This document shows positions 8,893 through 18,652 of a stretch of 20,000 nucleotides of DNA, piece by piece. Origin of the DNA: Penaeus vannamei (Eukaryota > Arthropoda > Malacostraca > Decapoda > Penaeidae); contig NC_091588.1 of NCBI RefSeq assembly GCF_042767895.1, positions 19,570,568 through 19,590,567 of the forward strand, in the 5' to 3' direction. Position 1 is the stretch's first letter, and every line of letters starts with the position of its first letter. Position numbers and translations under genes: made by a program. The notes beneath the pieces were generated by a model. It worked only from the letters and a program-made list of their open reading frames with translations, did not search any database and had not been told where the DNA came from.

Positions 8893-9281
8893 TCTCCCCT
8901 CCCTCTCCCTCTCCCTCTCCCTCTCCCTCTCCTCTCTCTCTCTCTCTCTCTCCCCTCTCCCTCTCCCTCCTCTCCTCTCCCTCTCCCTCTCCTTCCTTCC
9001 TTCCCTTTCCTCTCCCCCTCCCTCTCCTCTCCTCTCTCTCTCTCTCTCTCCCCCTCTCTCTCTCTCTCTCCCTTCTCTCTCCCTCTCCCTCCCTCCTCTC
9101 TATCTCTCTATCTCTCTCTCTCTCTCCCTCTCTCTCTCCCCCTTTTCTCTCCCTTTTCCTCCCCCCCTCCCTCCCCTCTCTCTCTATCTATCTATCTATC
9201 TCTCTCTCTCTCCCTCTCTCTCTCTCTCCTTCTCCCTCCCTCCCTCCCCCTCTCTCTCTCTCTCTCTCTCCCCTCTCCCTC

Positions 9282-9334
<53 letters not shown>

Positions 9335-9336
9335 CT
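8893..9336. repeat. (CTCCCT)n and (CT)n polypyrimidine tract
   Basis: CTCCCT hexamers change to (CT)n with CCTTCC, CTAT and C-run interruptions, ending in an almost pure (CT)n run at about 9292-9330. The pyrimidine strand is free of stop codons, so very long Ser/Pro/Leu frames cross it without any gene being present. Confidence 0.93.
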
Positions 9337-10458
9337 CTCAGCACACAACCTCTTCCCTCTCAACCCACACATCATTCCCCACACAACCTCTTGACTCTGC
9401 AACCCACACAACCTCTTCCCTCTCAACCCACACAACCTCTTCCCTCTCAACCCACACACAACCTCTTCCCCTCTCAACCCACACATCATTCCCCACACAA
9501 CCTCTTGACTCGCAACCCACACAACCTCTTCCCTCTCAACCCACACAACCTCTTCCCTCTCAACCCACACAACCTCTTCCCTCTCAACCCACACATCATT
9601 CCCCACACAACCTCTTGACTCCCAACCCACACAACCTCTTCCCTCTCAACCCACACAACCTCTTCCCTCTCAACCCACACAACCTCTTCCCTCTCAACCC
9701 ACACAACCTCTTCCCTCTCAAGCCCACACAACCTCTTCCCTCTCAACCCACGCAACATTCCTCACACAACCTCTTCCCCTCTCAACCCACACAACTTCTT
9801 CCCTCTCAACCCACGCCCAACATTCCCCGCACAACCTCTTCCCTCTCAACCCACACAACCCATTGACTCCCAACCCACACAACATTCCCCACACAACCTC
9901 TTCCCCTCTCAACCCCACACAACCTCTTGACTCGCAACCCACACAACCTCTTCCCTCTCCAACCCACACATTCCCCACAAAACCTCTTCCCTCTCAACCC
10001 ACACAACCTCTTCCCTCTCCAACCCACACAACCTCTTCCCTCTCAACCCACACAACCTCTTCCCTCTCAACCCACACATCATTCCCCACACAACCTCTTG
10101 ACTCGCAACCCACACAACCTCTTCCCTCTCAACCCACACAACCTCTTCCCTCTCAACCCACACAACCTCTTCCCTCTCAACCCACACATCATTCCCCACA
10201 CAACCTCTTGACTCGCAACCCAGACAACCTCTACCCTCTCAACCCACACAACCTCTTCCCTCTCAACCCACACAACCTCTTCCCTCTCAACCCACACAAC
10301 CTCTTCCCTCTCAACCCACACAACCTCTTCCCTCTCAACCCACACAACCTCTTCCCTCTCAACCCACACAACCTCTTCCCTCTCAACCCACACAACCTCT
10401 TCCCTCTCAACCCACACATCATTCCCCACACAACCTCTTGACTCCCAACCCACACACC
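9337..10458. repeat. 24-bp minisatellite, more than 40 units, with ~110-bp higher-order unit
   Basis: The main unit is CCACACAACCTCTTCCCTCTCAAC (as 24 bp). A variant segment, ATCATTCCCCACACAACCTC plus TTGACTC, interrupts it at 9371, 9485, 9595, 10078, 10188 and 10418. Neighbouring spacings of 114, 110, 110 and 110 bp equal three 24-bp units plus one 38-bp variant; the last gap of 230 bp adds five further 24-bp units. The middle (about 9720-10020) is more diverged. Since 24 is a multiple of 3, frames in both strands stay open (Gln-Pro-Leu-Pro-Ser-Gln-Pro-Thr and Val-Trp-Val-Glu-Arg-Glu-Glu-Val). I regard them as artefacts. Confidence 0.95.
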
Positions 10459-10640
10459 CCGCGCCAATACTTCGAGGCCACTGTCAGCCATAAACCTATT
10501 AAAGGACTGACGCAGCTGACAAATCTGATAACGCCAAAAGACGGGCGTGTTGCCTCGTCTCAGTCGCGGGACCCACGGGCGGTGGGCGCGAGGAAAGCCT
10601 CCCTCGGGCGGCGACGTGGGCGGGGAGAAGGAGCGGGGAA
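10459..10640. promoter_or_regulatory. CpG-dense GC-rich island; possible promoter or exon
   Basis: About 180 bp of non-repetitive sequence is rich in CpG, in contrast to the AT-rich surroundings. It contains GC-box-like words (ACGGGCGGTGGG near 10575, GTGGGCGGGG at 10616-10625). Minus-strand frames through it have ordinary composition but no domain I recognise. No TATA box or initiator is convincing. It could be a promoter, an exon, or a fragment of a dispersed repeat. Confidence 0.25.
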
Positions 10641-11022
10641 GGGAGGGGAAGGTGAGGATAATGAGGGGAGAGGAAGAGGAGGATAGGGATAGTAATGTTA
10701 TGATAATGAGGAGGAAGAGGAGGATAGGAATAGTAATGGTGATGATAATGAGGAAGAGGAGGGGAGAGGAAGAAGAAGAAGAGGATAGGAATAGTAATGG
10801 TGATGATAATGAGGAAGAGGAGGAGGAGGAAGAAGAGGAGGATAGGAATAGTAATATGATAATGAGGAAGAAGAGGAGAATAGGAATAGTAATGGTGATG
10901 ATAATGAGGAGGAGGAGGAGGAAGAAGAGGATAGGAATAGTAATAGTGATGATAATGAGGCGGAAGAAGAAGAGGACAATAACAATAATAATGGTAATAA
11001 TGAGGTAGGAGGAGGAAAATGT
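10641..11022. repeat. Purine-rich minisatellite with GATAGGAATAGTAAT units
   Basis: The word GATAGGAATAGTAAT (or a one-base variant) starts near 10682, 10723, 10783, 10841, 10879 and 10929, separated by 38 to 60 bp of variable GAGGAAGAGGAG and GGTGATGATAAT sequence. Plus-strand frames are Glu/Asp/Asn-rich and minus-strand frames Ser/Leu- or Ile/Thr-rich. The variable, non-triplet spacing argues against a coding acidic repeat. Confidence 0.85.
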
Positions 11023-11265
11023 CGATAACAGGAGTAGTAATAGTAAGGATAATGAGGAGGAAGAAGAAGAGGACAATAGCAATAGTAATGCTGAGGATAA
11101 TAAGAAGGAAGAGGATAATATGAATAATAATGGTGAGCATAATGAGGACGATTTTAATGATGGTAATGATAATTATGATAGCGATAATGATAATGATTAT
11201 TGTGATAACGACAATAATAATGATGATTATGATAACAATAATGATAACAATGATAATAATAATTG
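11023..11265. repeat. Degenerate GATAAT/GAGGAA low-complexity region
   Basis: Imperfect GATAAT, AATAAT and GAGGAAGAA sequence grades out of the purine-rich minisatellite. No stable period and no gene. Confidence 0.8.
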
Positions 11266-11965
11266 CACTGGATTGCTAAATGTTCATTGTCATTCAGGGA
11301 AGGTTCCAAAGTTGCATCATTCAACCTGCAATTAGTATTATTCATAGCTAAATCATATAAACTACATTCAATTTAAAGAGTTGTCGATATCAAATGATCA
11401 TAAGCCATGAAATCACAAACTAATAAACATTAAACGCTCAATTAGATTTTTAAAAAATGATTACATAATTTTCCAGCAGTTTCTTTAGCATACCAATCAG
11501 TCAGAAAAAAAACATTCATTGACAAAAATTATAACATAACACTTTATAATCACCTTTTAGTTTCAATATCATTTGATTGCATTAATGATGAAACCAGGTA
11601 ATGCAAATCTCAAATTCAGCTTGTCCTAGAGCTGCCATTCACCCGAGTTGTATAACCTAGATGATATTCATTGATATTCAGAACATCTCACTACAGTATT
11701 TTTACACACTGACTTCAGCTTTAAAACCCTGGCAGGCTGACATGTATTTTTCTTTCTTTTCAATATATCCTCCCTTTTGTGTGATAAAAAAAATGGATTC
11801 GGACTTCACTATAGTTCAGATGCTAGAAGTCAGAACCCGTTGAGGCGTCCATGTCTGCCGGTCCATCTGGATCGTAAACAACACTCCCTTTTGACAAAAG
11901 AAATGCAACATGCGCAGCGCGTCACAAAATCTGAATTTACACATTTCTATGAATTTAAGATCAAA
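11266..11965. other. AT-rich unique sequence; no gene recognised
   Basis: About 700 bp without tandem repeats. A 60-codon plus-strand frame (11661-11843) and a short GC-richer patch around 11840-11930 are present, but no domain, splice context or RNA structure was recognised. This is one of the longest non-repetitive stretches and could be intron. Confidence 0.5.
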
Positions 11966-12075
11966 ATTTATTACCTCTATTATTGTCATTATCATTATTA
12001 TCATTATTGTTCTTGCTATTGTTGTTGTTGTTGTTATTATTATTGTTATTATTATTATCATTATCATTATTATTA
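11966..12075. repeat. ATTATC/TTATTG repeat, reverse orientation of the GATAAT family
   Basis: TTATTATCATT, GTTGTTGTT and TTATTATTA words dominate. They are the reverse complement of the GATAAT-type arrays that begin about 130 bp downstream. Confidence 0.85.
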
Positions 12076-12197
12076 TATTGTATTCATAATATCACATGAT
12101 GATCGTTTTCACGTATTGAAAGTTATACAAGATTTTTTTTTTTGTTTTTTGTAAATGGTATAACTACCCAATTTCCAATACTATTTATATCATACAG
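12076..12197. other. Unique spacer between oppositely oriented repeats
   Basis: About 120 bp of AT-rich sequence including a T11 run near 12132. No gene is seen. Confidence 0.4.
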
Positions 12198-12493
12198 AGC
12201 ATGTAATGATGATACAAATAGTAATGATATTGATAGTAATAAAAATAATTATAATCTTAATGATAATGATAATAATAGTAATGACAATGATGATGATAGT
12301 GATAATAATAGTAATGATAATGCTGATGTGATAATAACAATAATGATGATAAGGATGATGATGATGATGATAATGACAGTAAAAAGGAATTGATAATGAA
12401 ACTACTACTACTAATGATGATGATGATACTGATAATAGTGATTGTACAAATGATTAGAAAAACAGAAAAAACAGCAACAATAATCATAATCAT

Positions 12494-12568
<75 letters not shown>

Positions 12569-12575
12569 GATAATG

Positions 12576-12614
<39 letters not shown>

Positions 12615-12825
12615 TCAATGTTGATAATAATTAGATGATAATAATGATAATGATAATAACAATAATAATAATAATGACGATGATAATATAGATGATAACA
12701 ATTATACTAATATTGATAATAATTGAATGATAGTAATAATAATAATAATGATAATAACGATAACAACAACAATAATAATGATAAGAATAATAATGATAAT
12801 GACAATAATGAATAATAGTAACAAT
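12198..12825. repeat. GATAAT/AAT repeat region with perfect (AAT)n and (GATAAT)n cores
   Basis: Imperfect GATAAT/GATGAT sequence encloses a pure (AAT)n tract (about 12496-12543) that passes directly into a pure (AATGAT)n tract (about 12543-12602). After 12640 it is imperfect again. Frames give Asn/Asp or Ile/Met runs and are not genes. Confidence 0.92.
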
Positions 12826-13084
12826 CTATCAATATTTCTTTACCTTCATGTATATCTAAATCTATATTCATAATCATATCTATACCTCTGTCTTCATAAA
12901 ATCCGCATTTTTTTTGGATTATCAACCTTAGTGACGGAATTGCAGTGTGGTTTAAGTAGAGGGAAAAGGTGGGAGTGATGTGTTGTCCTTGCGAATGGAA
13001 AAGACTGCGTAGATACTTTAGATTATAAGGATAAAGAAAGAGGAATTAATTTAATCAAAATATGATCCTCTACGGTGATAATTT
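12826..13084. other. AT-rich unique spacer
   Basis: About 260 bp with ordinary composition, no recognised gene and no tandem array. Confidence 0.45.
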
Positions 13085-13311
13085 AAACTACAGTAACAAG
13101 GACAATGACAATGACAACAAAAATAACAAGGGCAATGATAATAACAAGGGCAATAACAACAAAAATAACAAGAACAATGACAACACAAACAGCAGCAACA
13201 AGAACAATAATAACAACAACAAGGACAATAACAACAAAAATAACAAGGACAATAACAACAACAGCAACAACAAGGACAATAAGAAAAACAACAATAGCAA
13301 CAGCATTACAG
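13085..13311. repeat. AACAAGGACAAT-type repeat (AAC-rich)
   Basis: An imperfect array built from AACAAGGACAATAAC and AACAACAAAAAT words, with periods that are multiples of 3. The plus-strand frame reads Asn/Lys/Asp-rich from 13062. Although open, it is almost entirely Asn, Lys and Asp and ends soon after the array, so a coding origin is not supported. Confidence 0.88.
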
Positions 13312-13460
13312 GACAATATGCTTGCTGTGACGCATTTTATACATTCCTGACAACTGCTCGATAGTCAAGATTTTGTCTTTATAATTATCTCATCCTTCTG
13401 TTAAAAAAAAATAATAATAATAAAAATAAATAATAAACAGAAATAACGATAAAGCTACTA
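13312..13460. other. Unique spacer with short AAT patch
   Basis: About 150 bp of AT-rich sequence with an A-rich and AATAAT stretch near 13400-13440. No gene. Confidence 0.4.
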
Positions 13461-13795
13461 ATGGGAATGTTAACAGCAACAATACCCATGATGATGATAA
13501 TGATGATAACTATAATGGTGATGATAATAGTAATGATAATGATAATAACAATGATAATGATAATATTAATGATAATAATGATGATAATGATAATAATAAT
13601 GATGATAACTATGATAGTGATAATGCTAATAATAGTGATAATACTAACAATAGTAATGAAAATAATAATAATTATTATAATAACGATAATAATAATACAT
13701 ATAATAATAGATAGAAGGATAGTAGTAACAATAATGATGATGATGATAATAATAACGACATCAAGAATAGTAATAGCAATAACAATAATAATCCA
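13461..13795. repeat. GATAAT repeat immediately upstream of the LRR exon
   Basis: Imperfect GATAAT/GATGAT/AATAGT sequence runs to about 13792. It ends roughly 45 bp before the proposed 3' splice site, so it lies in the inferred upstream intron just outside the polypyrimidine tract. Confidence 0.88.
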
Positions 13796-13839
13796 ATTTC
13801 CGTTTCTCCTCACCCCCCCCCCCACCACCACCACCAAAG

Positions 13840-13939
13840 GCTGTCTCGACTCGACGGTCTAGAACACTTGACGAAGCTCGAGGTTCTGGACCTGCACGGG
13901 AACCAGCTGCACCATGTCCAGGGATTGGCCCATCTGAAG
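13840..13939 (+). CDS. Internal exon of an SDS22-type leucine-rich-repeat protein (partial gene)
   Basis: This 100-nt exon encodes 33 full codons after one leftover base. It opens with LSRLDGLEHLTK, the end of one repeat, and continues LEVLDLHGNQLHHVQGL plus AHLK, a nearly complete 22-residue repeat with the LxxLxLxxNxL signature and the GL-xxL ending of the SDS22 class. The 3' splice site is a pyrimidine-rich tract (C11 at about 13813-13823, then CCA repeats) ending in AAAG at 13836-13839. The donor is AAG|GTAAGG (GT at 13940-13941). The upstream intron would be phase 2 and the downstream intron phase 0. SDS22-type repeats are protein-binding scaffolds, found for example in PP1 regulatory subunits and cilia or tubulin-modification proteins. 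The LDxLDLHGNQI-like core recalls LRRC49, a subunit of the tubulin polyglutamylase complex, but one repeat cannot fix the family. No partner exon was found in the window; the flanks are repeat-filled intron. Confidence 0.72.
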
Positions 13940-15224
13940 GTAAGGCCGGACGCGGAGGGGATGGAAAGAACCGCTTAAGGAACCACAAAGGTGTTTTGTA
14001 GGTGATAGTGCGGGGTCGTTCGAATCCTGCATGTTAAAAGGATAGAGTGGATAGGCATCTTTAACGGAGGTTGTTGAGCCTCGAGCTAAGGATGGTGGTG
14101 GTGAAACTTTAATTTTAAACATACATGATCCATACAAGTCAAGACTTAACTTTCAAAGTTTGCAACCTGACAGGCATGTCCATTATAACTCTCATCTTCT
14201 TGCTTATTCGCACCACCGTCGAAAAAGTTGTGCGAATATTATAATCGAAAACTGTTCGGACTTTATTTCCGAAGCAGTTACGAAAAGTGACAAGCTTCGG
14301 TATCTTAATGACACTTGAAAATCATCGCTACAAATGCGAAAACAACACCGAACAAATAAAAAAAACAGCATCATAATAACACATTTACAGACAGTCATAA
14401 TCTACATAAACAGTTTCTTATATTTTCTTTCTGGGTAAATGAGACTCTCCGCGGAGATGAAAATAAAAAGTTCCATCCTCCTCGGCCAGGGACATCTTCC
14501 GTGGCGATATTATTCTTCATTTTTACGCCCAAATGACTTTCTAAGAATAGCCTTGCATGCGCGGACGCTCTAACTCCTCGGCTGACGTACATGCGGGGGG
14601 AAGGATGACTTTTCCCTGAATAGAAGCCACCCGACGCAAACGAATGTACTGTGCACATGAGCTCTTCAGAATGCGAAAGAAATTCGATAATAAAACAGAA
14701 GAAAGGAAGAAAGAAAGTAAAAGAAAGAAAATACGAGAAGTTCGTACAAAAGCATAATATCAATCGAATACATGGATGTATTTTTTGTCAACATCGTGCA
14801 CAAGGTCTGGTAATAATACATGCATGTATTCCATGTATGGTTACACACGCACATATACGCACACACACACGTTCACTTTTCTGCCCCGAAGATTTTAATT
14901 TAGCAACTATCGTAACCACAAACCATAAATAATTCCTTTTTGATCTTCTTATTCACACATATCTCATATTTACGCACATTAAACTCACTCTAACCCTTCA
15001 TTTAACGTAGGAAACACCAAGAGAAAACTAACTTATTCATTTAATCTTCTTTCAACATTAACTTTGTCAGCTGAGACAAAGCTGAACCACGTGTCTGTAT
15101 TCACGAAAGTTTTCATGTGTTTTACAGCTGTGTTTTATGATTCACAATTTTCATGTTATTTTATTTATAACAATGTAGCCGAGATATACATCCTGGTCTG
15201 GCAAAAATCTGTGTCGTATTTCAT
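13940..15224. other. AT-rich unique sequence, probably intron downstream of the LRR exon
   Basis: About 1.3 kb without tandem arrays. Reading on from the exon reaches TAA at 13976-13978, as expected for an intron. Segment 14047-14085 resembles 17286-17323 (see the dispersed-repeat entry). A 14-bp palindrome ATACATGCATGTAT lies at 14816-14829. Small open frames on both strands show no recognisable domain. Confidence 0.5.
14047..14085. repeat. Diverged dispersed-repeat fragment, copy A
   Basis: Beginning GTGGATA, this segment aligns without gaps to 17286-17317, with 23 of 32 matching bases by hand alignment, then continues through a one-base indel into TCGA in both. Translated on the minus strand, both copies contain Thr-Thr-Ser-Val-Lys-x-x-Tyr-Pro, suggesting an ancestral coding repeat or a conserved non-coding one. 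The similarity is modest and could be chance. Confidence 0.35.
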
Positions 15225-15300
15225 TTTTTTTTTTTTTTTTTACTATAATCATCTTTATTATCATTATTATCCTCTCTCTCTATCATTATCATTTTGTCTG
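15222..15300. repeat. T18 run and short ATTATC/CTCT low-complexity patch
   Basis: A poly-T run (about 15224-15241) is followed by TTATTATCATTATTATCC and CTCTCTCT words. Low complexity. Confidence 0.75.
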
Positions 15301-15354
15301 GGTGAGCTTATTTTATTTTAAGCTCATATTCCACCTGGATCTATATCCTTGGTT

Positions 15355-15400
15355 TCAAGAGAGAGAGAGGGGGGGGGGCAGTAAGACAGGGAAGCGGGGA

Positions 15401-15482
<82 letters not shown>

Positions 15483-15496
15483 GAGAGAGACAGAGA

Positions 15497-15528
<32 letters not shown>

Positions 15529-15545
15529 AGAGAAGAGAGAGAAAA
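15355..15545. repeat. (GA)n microsatellite
   Basis: A G9 run and mixed purines lead into a pure (GA)n run at about 15402-15470, then GA interrupted by GACA and AAGA to about 15545. Arg/Glu and Ser/Leu frames here are artefacts. Confidence 0.95.
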
Positions 15546-16425
15546 ATGAAGACAGAAGGTAAAGAGAGAAACGAAAAAATAGTAATAAAGATAAAATTAT
15601 ATCAAAATAAAAAGATCTGCGCAACGAGGAAGAAACCCAATAAGAAAGCGACGTAAAATTGTACCACTGTCAGTCATGACAAGTGCCACAAATATAGCTC
15701 AAAATCCTTTTTTTTTCTTCTTTGTCGACCTTACAGCGAAATCGTTTTCCAGGAAGAGACAAGCAAGCTAATACGCTTATAATAACCTACACGACCCTGT
15801 TATAAGTACCATAGACGAAGGATAAAACTCATTAGATAGATAGTTCCGCTAGCCTTTGTTTTACCCACAATGCACCAGCGTCGTCTCCACAGCGAAGAGA
15901 AAAACGCGGGAAAAGTCCTGTTATACAGATTATTGCATTAAATTCTCGCAAATTATTATAATCTATGCAATATGAAGGGGCAATTATCATGGACGAGATG
16001 CAAAGAAAGGGAAAATATGAGTAGTTTTAGTTTCCAGTTGAACAACAACAAAAGATAAGTCAATACACACCTAAGTACAGTATCACGTATATACTGAACC
16101 ATCCTCAAGTTCCAGTCGCCTTAGATACATATTTTAAGTCCATATCACTACTATAAATCAAGTTTATAAAACATCCAACTTAGCAATATCATTTTTTTTT
16201 AAGCGAACATTATTTTTTTCCTCAAAAACCTTAATCACATACGTCTACCGGATAAATTGGACGCCAGAAAACGTGAAATACGTAAGTGGCCGCAGATCCA
16301 ATGGCCAATACAGTCTCCTCATCCACCAACCTTCCCTTGGGGTTTAGATCCAGCCACTAGAAGGAATCCGGTTCTCAATTCAGGTTTCCAGAAATGATTA
16401 GTCTAGCAGGAGTGAACAGATATAA
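15546..16425. other. AT-rich unique sequence; no gene recognised
   Basis: About 880 bp with no tandem array. A GC-richer part (16260-16380) contains TCCAATGGCCAAT and CCCTTGGGG words. TATAAAAG occurs at 16421-16428, but it sits directly before A-rich low-complexity DNA and no initiator or open frame supports a promoter. Confidence 0.45.
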
Positions 16426-16600
16426 AAGAGGAAAAAAAAGTATGAAAAGAAAAGGAAAAAAAGGAAAAATAGGCAAAAAGAAAAGAAAAAAAGTTAAAAA
16501 ATAAAATAAAAGATAAAAAATAAAAAATAGAATAAAAGATAAAAAGTTAAAAATATATATGAACAACAACAACAACAATAATAATAAAGAGAGATCATAT
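16426..16600. repeat. A-rich low-complexity tract (AAAATAAAAGATAAAA)
   Basis: The plus strand is mostly A with G and T interruptions. AAAAAGGAAAA words change to ATAAAAGATAAAAAATAAA words, ending with AACAACAAC and AATAATAAT to about 16587. The minus strand is open as Phe/Leu/Ile-rich sequence, a composition artefact. Confidence 0.88.
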
Positions 16601-16930
16601 AAAACAATTCTGCAAAGCGAACATGTCATAGTGTTCATTACCCCATGGACTTCGGAAAGAAAGAAAGAAAAGAAAAAACAGATAAAGAAAAAAAGCAAAA
16701 AAAGTCACAGTGAAAAGGGAGCAAGAGAGCGTACCACTCGACGCGGTATCGATGACGTCATTGATTGATAACGTTTCACAGAACTGTCCTCATTATCTCT
16801 TATCTGTGGACTGCCAATACAGCCCAAGAAAGGAAGACATGGTTTACATTTTGTGAAATTTTCTTATTTTCGTCTATGTTACTTTTTTTTGTATGTACGT
16901 CATTCCACCTCCGTTGCTCAACAATAGAGA
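16601..16930. other. Unique spacer
   Basis: About 330 bp, A-rich on the left (AAAGAAAGAAAAG near 16657-16700) and otherwise ordinary. No gene recognised. Confidence 0.4.
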
Positions 16931-17187
16931 AATATAATAACAATAGTGATGATAATAATAATAATGCTAATGATGAAGATGATGCTGTTGATAATAATGA
17001 TAATAATAATGATAATAATAATGATGATAATAATAATGATGATAATAATAATAATGACAATAATAATAGTGATGAAAATAATAACAATAACAACAACAAC
17101 AATAATGATTATAATGATAATAATGACAATAACAATAATAACAATGATAGTAATAATAATAACAATAATAATAATGATACTAACAGT
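16931..17187. repeat. GATAAT/AACAAT repeat region
   Basis: Imperfect AATAATGATAAT sequence with AACAACAAC and AATAAC patches. The long Asp/Asn frame on the plus strand and the Ile/Val frame on the minus strand follow from the triplet composition. Confidence 0.9.
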
Positions 17188-17995
17188 ATGCTCTTTGTGA
17201 TTAGAGTACTTCAAAGCGATCCCGTCTCTGAAAGGTATTCCAAAGTTTAAAAACACTTGACAAGGAAGCTTCATTAGTGGGCTACGTGGATATCCGTTTT
17301 TCACTGACGTTGTCCAGTTCGAACGAGTGAACGGAGCCTCGAAACGCTTCAGTAACTGCATGAACCCTTTCTCAATATTCGGAACGTGGTTTGAAAGAAA
17401 GAAAGAAAACGGACGGTGACTTTACCTCGGATACACCACTAAACCGTAGAATTAATTGTAGTAAAAAACAAACAATATACGGTCTGAATGTTCATATCTG
17501 AATGGCATGTCAACAAAGAGGGTTACCAGATCGTTATGCCGTATGATAGTGGTGCTCGTTTTTTAAATAAATAATTTTGTCTCGTATCAGTTATTAGCTA
17601 TTTGAATCCTTATTATTCTCGTTATGGGTATTATTTTCTTCGATTTCTCAAGCAAGGTAAATATGTAGTCAAAGAGAAAACAAAAGAGACTGATTGTTGA
17701 TTGTTGTTGTCAGATATCGAATTCCCTAGTTGGCAACGTACGCAAGCAGAGTACATACACGCCCTTCCCGCTTGGATGCTCCTGTTTGCTCCTGCTTACC
17801 CATTGGTCAGTGAAAAGATTTTAGGACTCGCCCGTGATCCCTTTTTATCGTTTATGGCTCCCTCAGTGTTCGATATAGGTTTTTCTGTCCTATATTCCTG
17901 TTAAACTCCATTTATAGATTGACTCTTTATTTTTCAATTTTTGATATCCGCAATTCTGTCTGTCTTTCTGTCTTTGTATATAACTCTCTTATAAT
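17188..17995. other. Unique sequence; no gene recognised
   Basis: About 800 bp. It contains the second dispersed-repeat copy at 17286-17325. A 67-codon plus-strand frame spans 17701-17904, lacks an ATG at its beginning and shows no recognisable domain. A splice-acceptor-like TTGTTGTTGTCAG precedes its mixed-composition part at 17712, so an exon cannot be excluded. Confidence 0.4.
17286..17325. repeat. Diverged dispersed-repeat fragment, copy B
   Basis: Partner of the segment at 14047-14085. It shares GTGGATA, GTTGT and TCGA blocks in the same order, and the same minus-strand Thr-Thr-Ser-Val-Lys-x-x-Tyr-Pro reading. The family identity is unknown. Confidence 0.35.
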
Positions 17996-17998
17996 TTA

Positions 17999-18652
17999 AG
18001 GCCCTATCACACTAGCACTTTTTCCGTCAGTTTTTTGCGTTTCCGAATAAACTCCGTATGAAAATTATGTAAACAAATATGGCGCTATCGGAGTGAGGTC
18101 CCGGGAATCACACGAACATTTTCATATATATTACGTTATTTTAAAGAAATATGATGATGTATATTGTATATACGAATGTTCTAAAATATTTGCTTATGTT
18201 TACATTCACTCATCCTATCTAATTTATTAATAGCACAAAATCAATACGGAAATTAGCCAGACGGAAACGGTCGTAACCGTTTTGGTCTGGGAGGCGTTCC
18301 GTTTGTAGACGATCCTTAAGGTACTGTCACACTAGCACTTTTTCCGTCAATTTTTTTTTACATTTTTCTGAAATTTTGTCAATTTTTGAGCGAATTGTCG
18401 ATTCTCCAGTCATAATGATCATTTCCGTCTGAAAACCTTTCCGTCAACTTTTTCAGCCAAGCAAAGTCAAATCAAGAGCTATATTCGAGAATGTTTGTAT
18501 TTATGTTAAAGAAAATTGTCAAAAAATTGACGGAAAAAGTGCTAGTGTGACACGGCCTTTACGGAGAAAGAAATTGACGGAAAAAGTGCTAGTGTGACAC
18601 GGCCTTTACGGAGAAAGAGATTGACGGAAAAAGTGCTAGTGTGACACGGCCT
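17999..18652. mobile_element. Outer non-autonomous inverted-repeat transposon (MITE), interrupted
   Basis: The left terminus starts AGGCCCTATCACACTAGCAC and continues TTTTTCCGTCAGTTTTTT. The right terminus is an inverted version ending GTGCTAGTGTGACACGGCCT at 18652. TTA flanks both ends (17996-17998 and 18653-18655), as expected for a 3-bp target duplication. The inner left (TTTGCGTTTCCG) and inner right (CGGAGAAAGAA) also mirror each other, extending the inverted repeats beyond 40 bp. No transposase frame is present. TTA duplications and short AT-rich interiors fit PIF/Harbinger-derived Tourist-like MITEs, but that assignment is inferred. The interior also contains an imperfect hairpin at 18257-18290 (CCAGAC...GTCTGG). 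Confidence 0.72.
18319..18558. mobile_element. Inner MITE nested in the outer one
   Basis: A 240-bp element starts AGGTACTGTCACACTAGCAC and ends GTGCTAGTGTGACACGGCCT. Its terminal inverted repeats agree over about 38 bp with three mismatches near the ends, and they continue as a weaker match into TTTTGTCAAT versus ATTGTCAAAA. TTA borders both sides (18316-18318, 18559-18561). Its termini are of the same family as the outer element, but its interior differs. It has no coding capacity. The simplest reading is insertion of one family member into a TTA site of another. Confidence 0.75.

Noticed and set aside
8436..9866. 476-codon open frame on the plus strand
   Set aside because: It crosses C-rich, CATCTC, CT and 24-bp repeats. 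A strand made only of C and T cannot contain stop codons, and the residues simply mirror the repeats.
10547..11008. Acidic Glu/Asp/Asn-rich frame
   Set aside because: Spacing of the underlying repeat (38 to 60 bp) is not kept in frame, and no domain flanks it.
10231..11082. 283-codon minus-strand frame
   Set aside because: It joins Ser/Leu repeats, a GC-rich patch and the 24-bp minisatellite without any domain; the open length is explained by repeat units that are multiples of 3.
14012..14030. GTTCGAATCC, a perfect tRNA B-box core
   Set aside because: The bases on either side do not form a 5-bp T-stem, and no A box or cloverleaf is found at the right distance on either strand.
16421..16428. 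TATAAAAG promoter-like word
   Set aside because: It abuts A-rich low-complexity DNA and no transcript start or coding sequence follows.
17713..17726. GATATCGAATTCC, identical to part of a common cloning-vector polylinker
   Set aside because: The match stops after 13 bases and the flanks are not vector-like, so chance is more likely than contamination.
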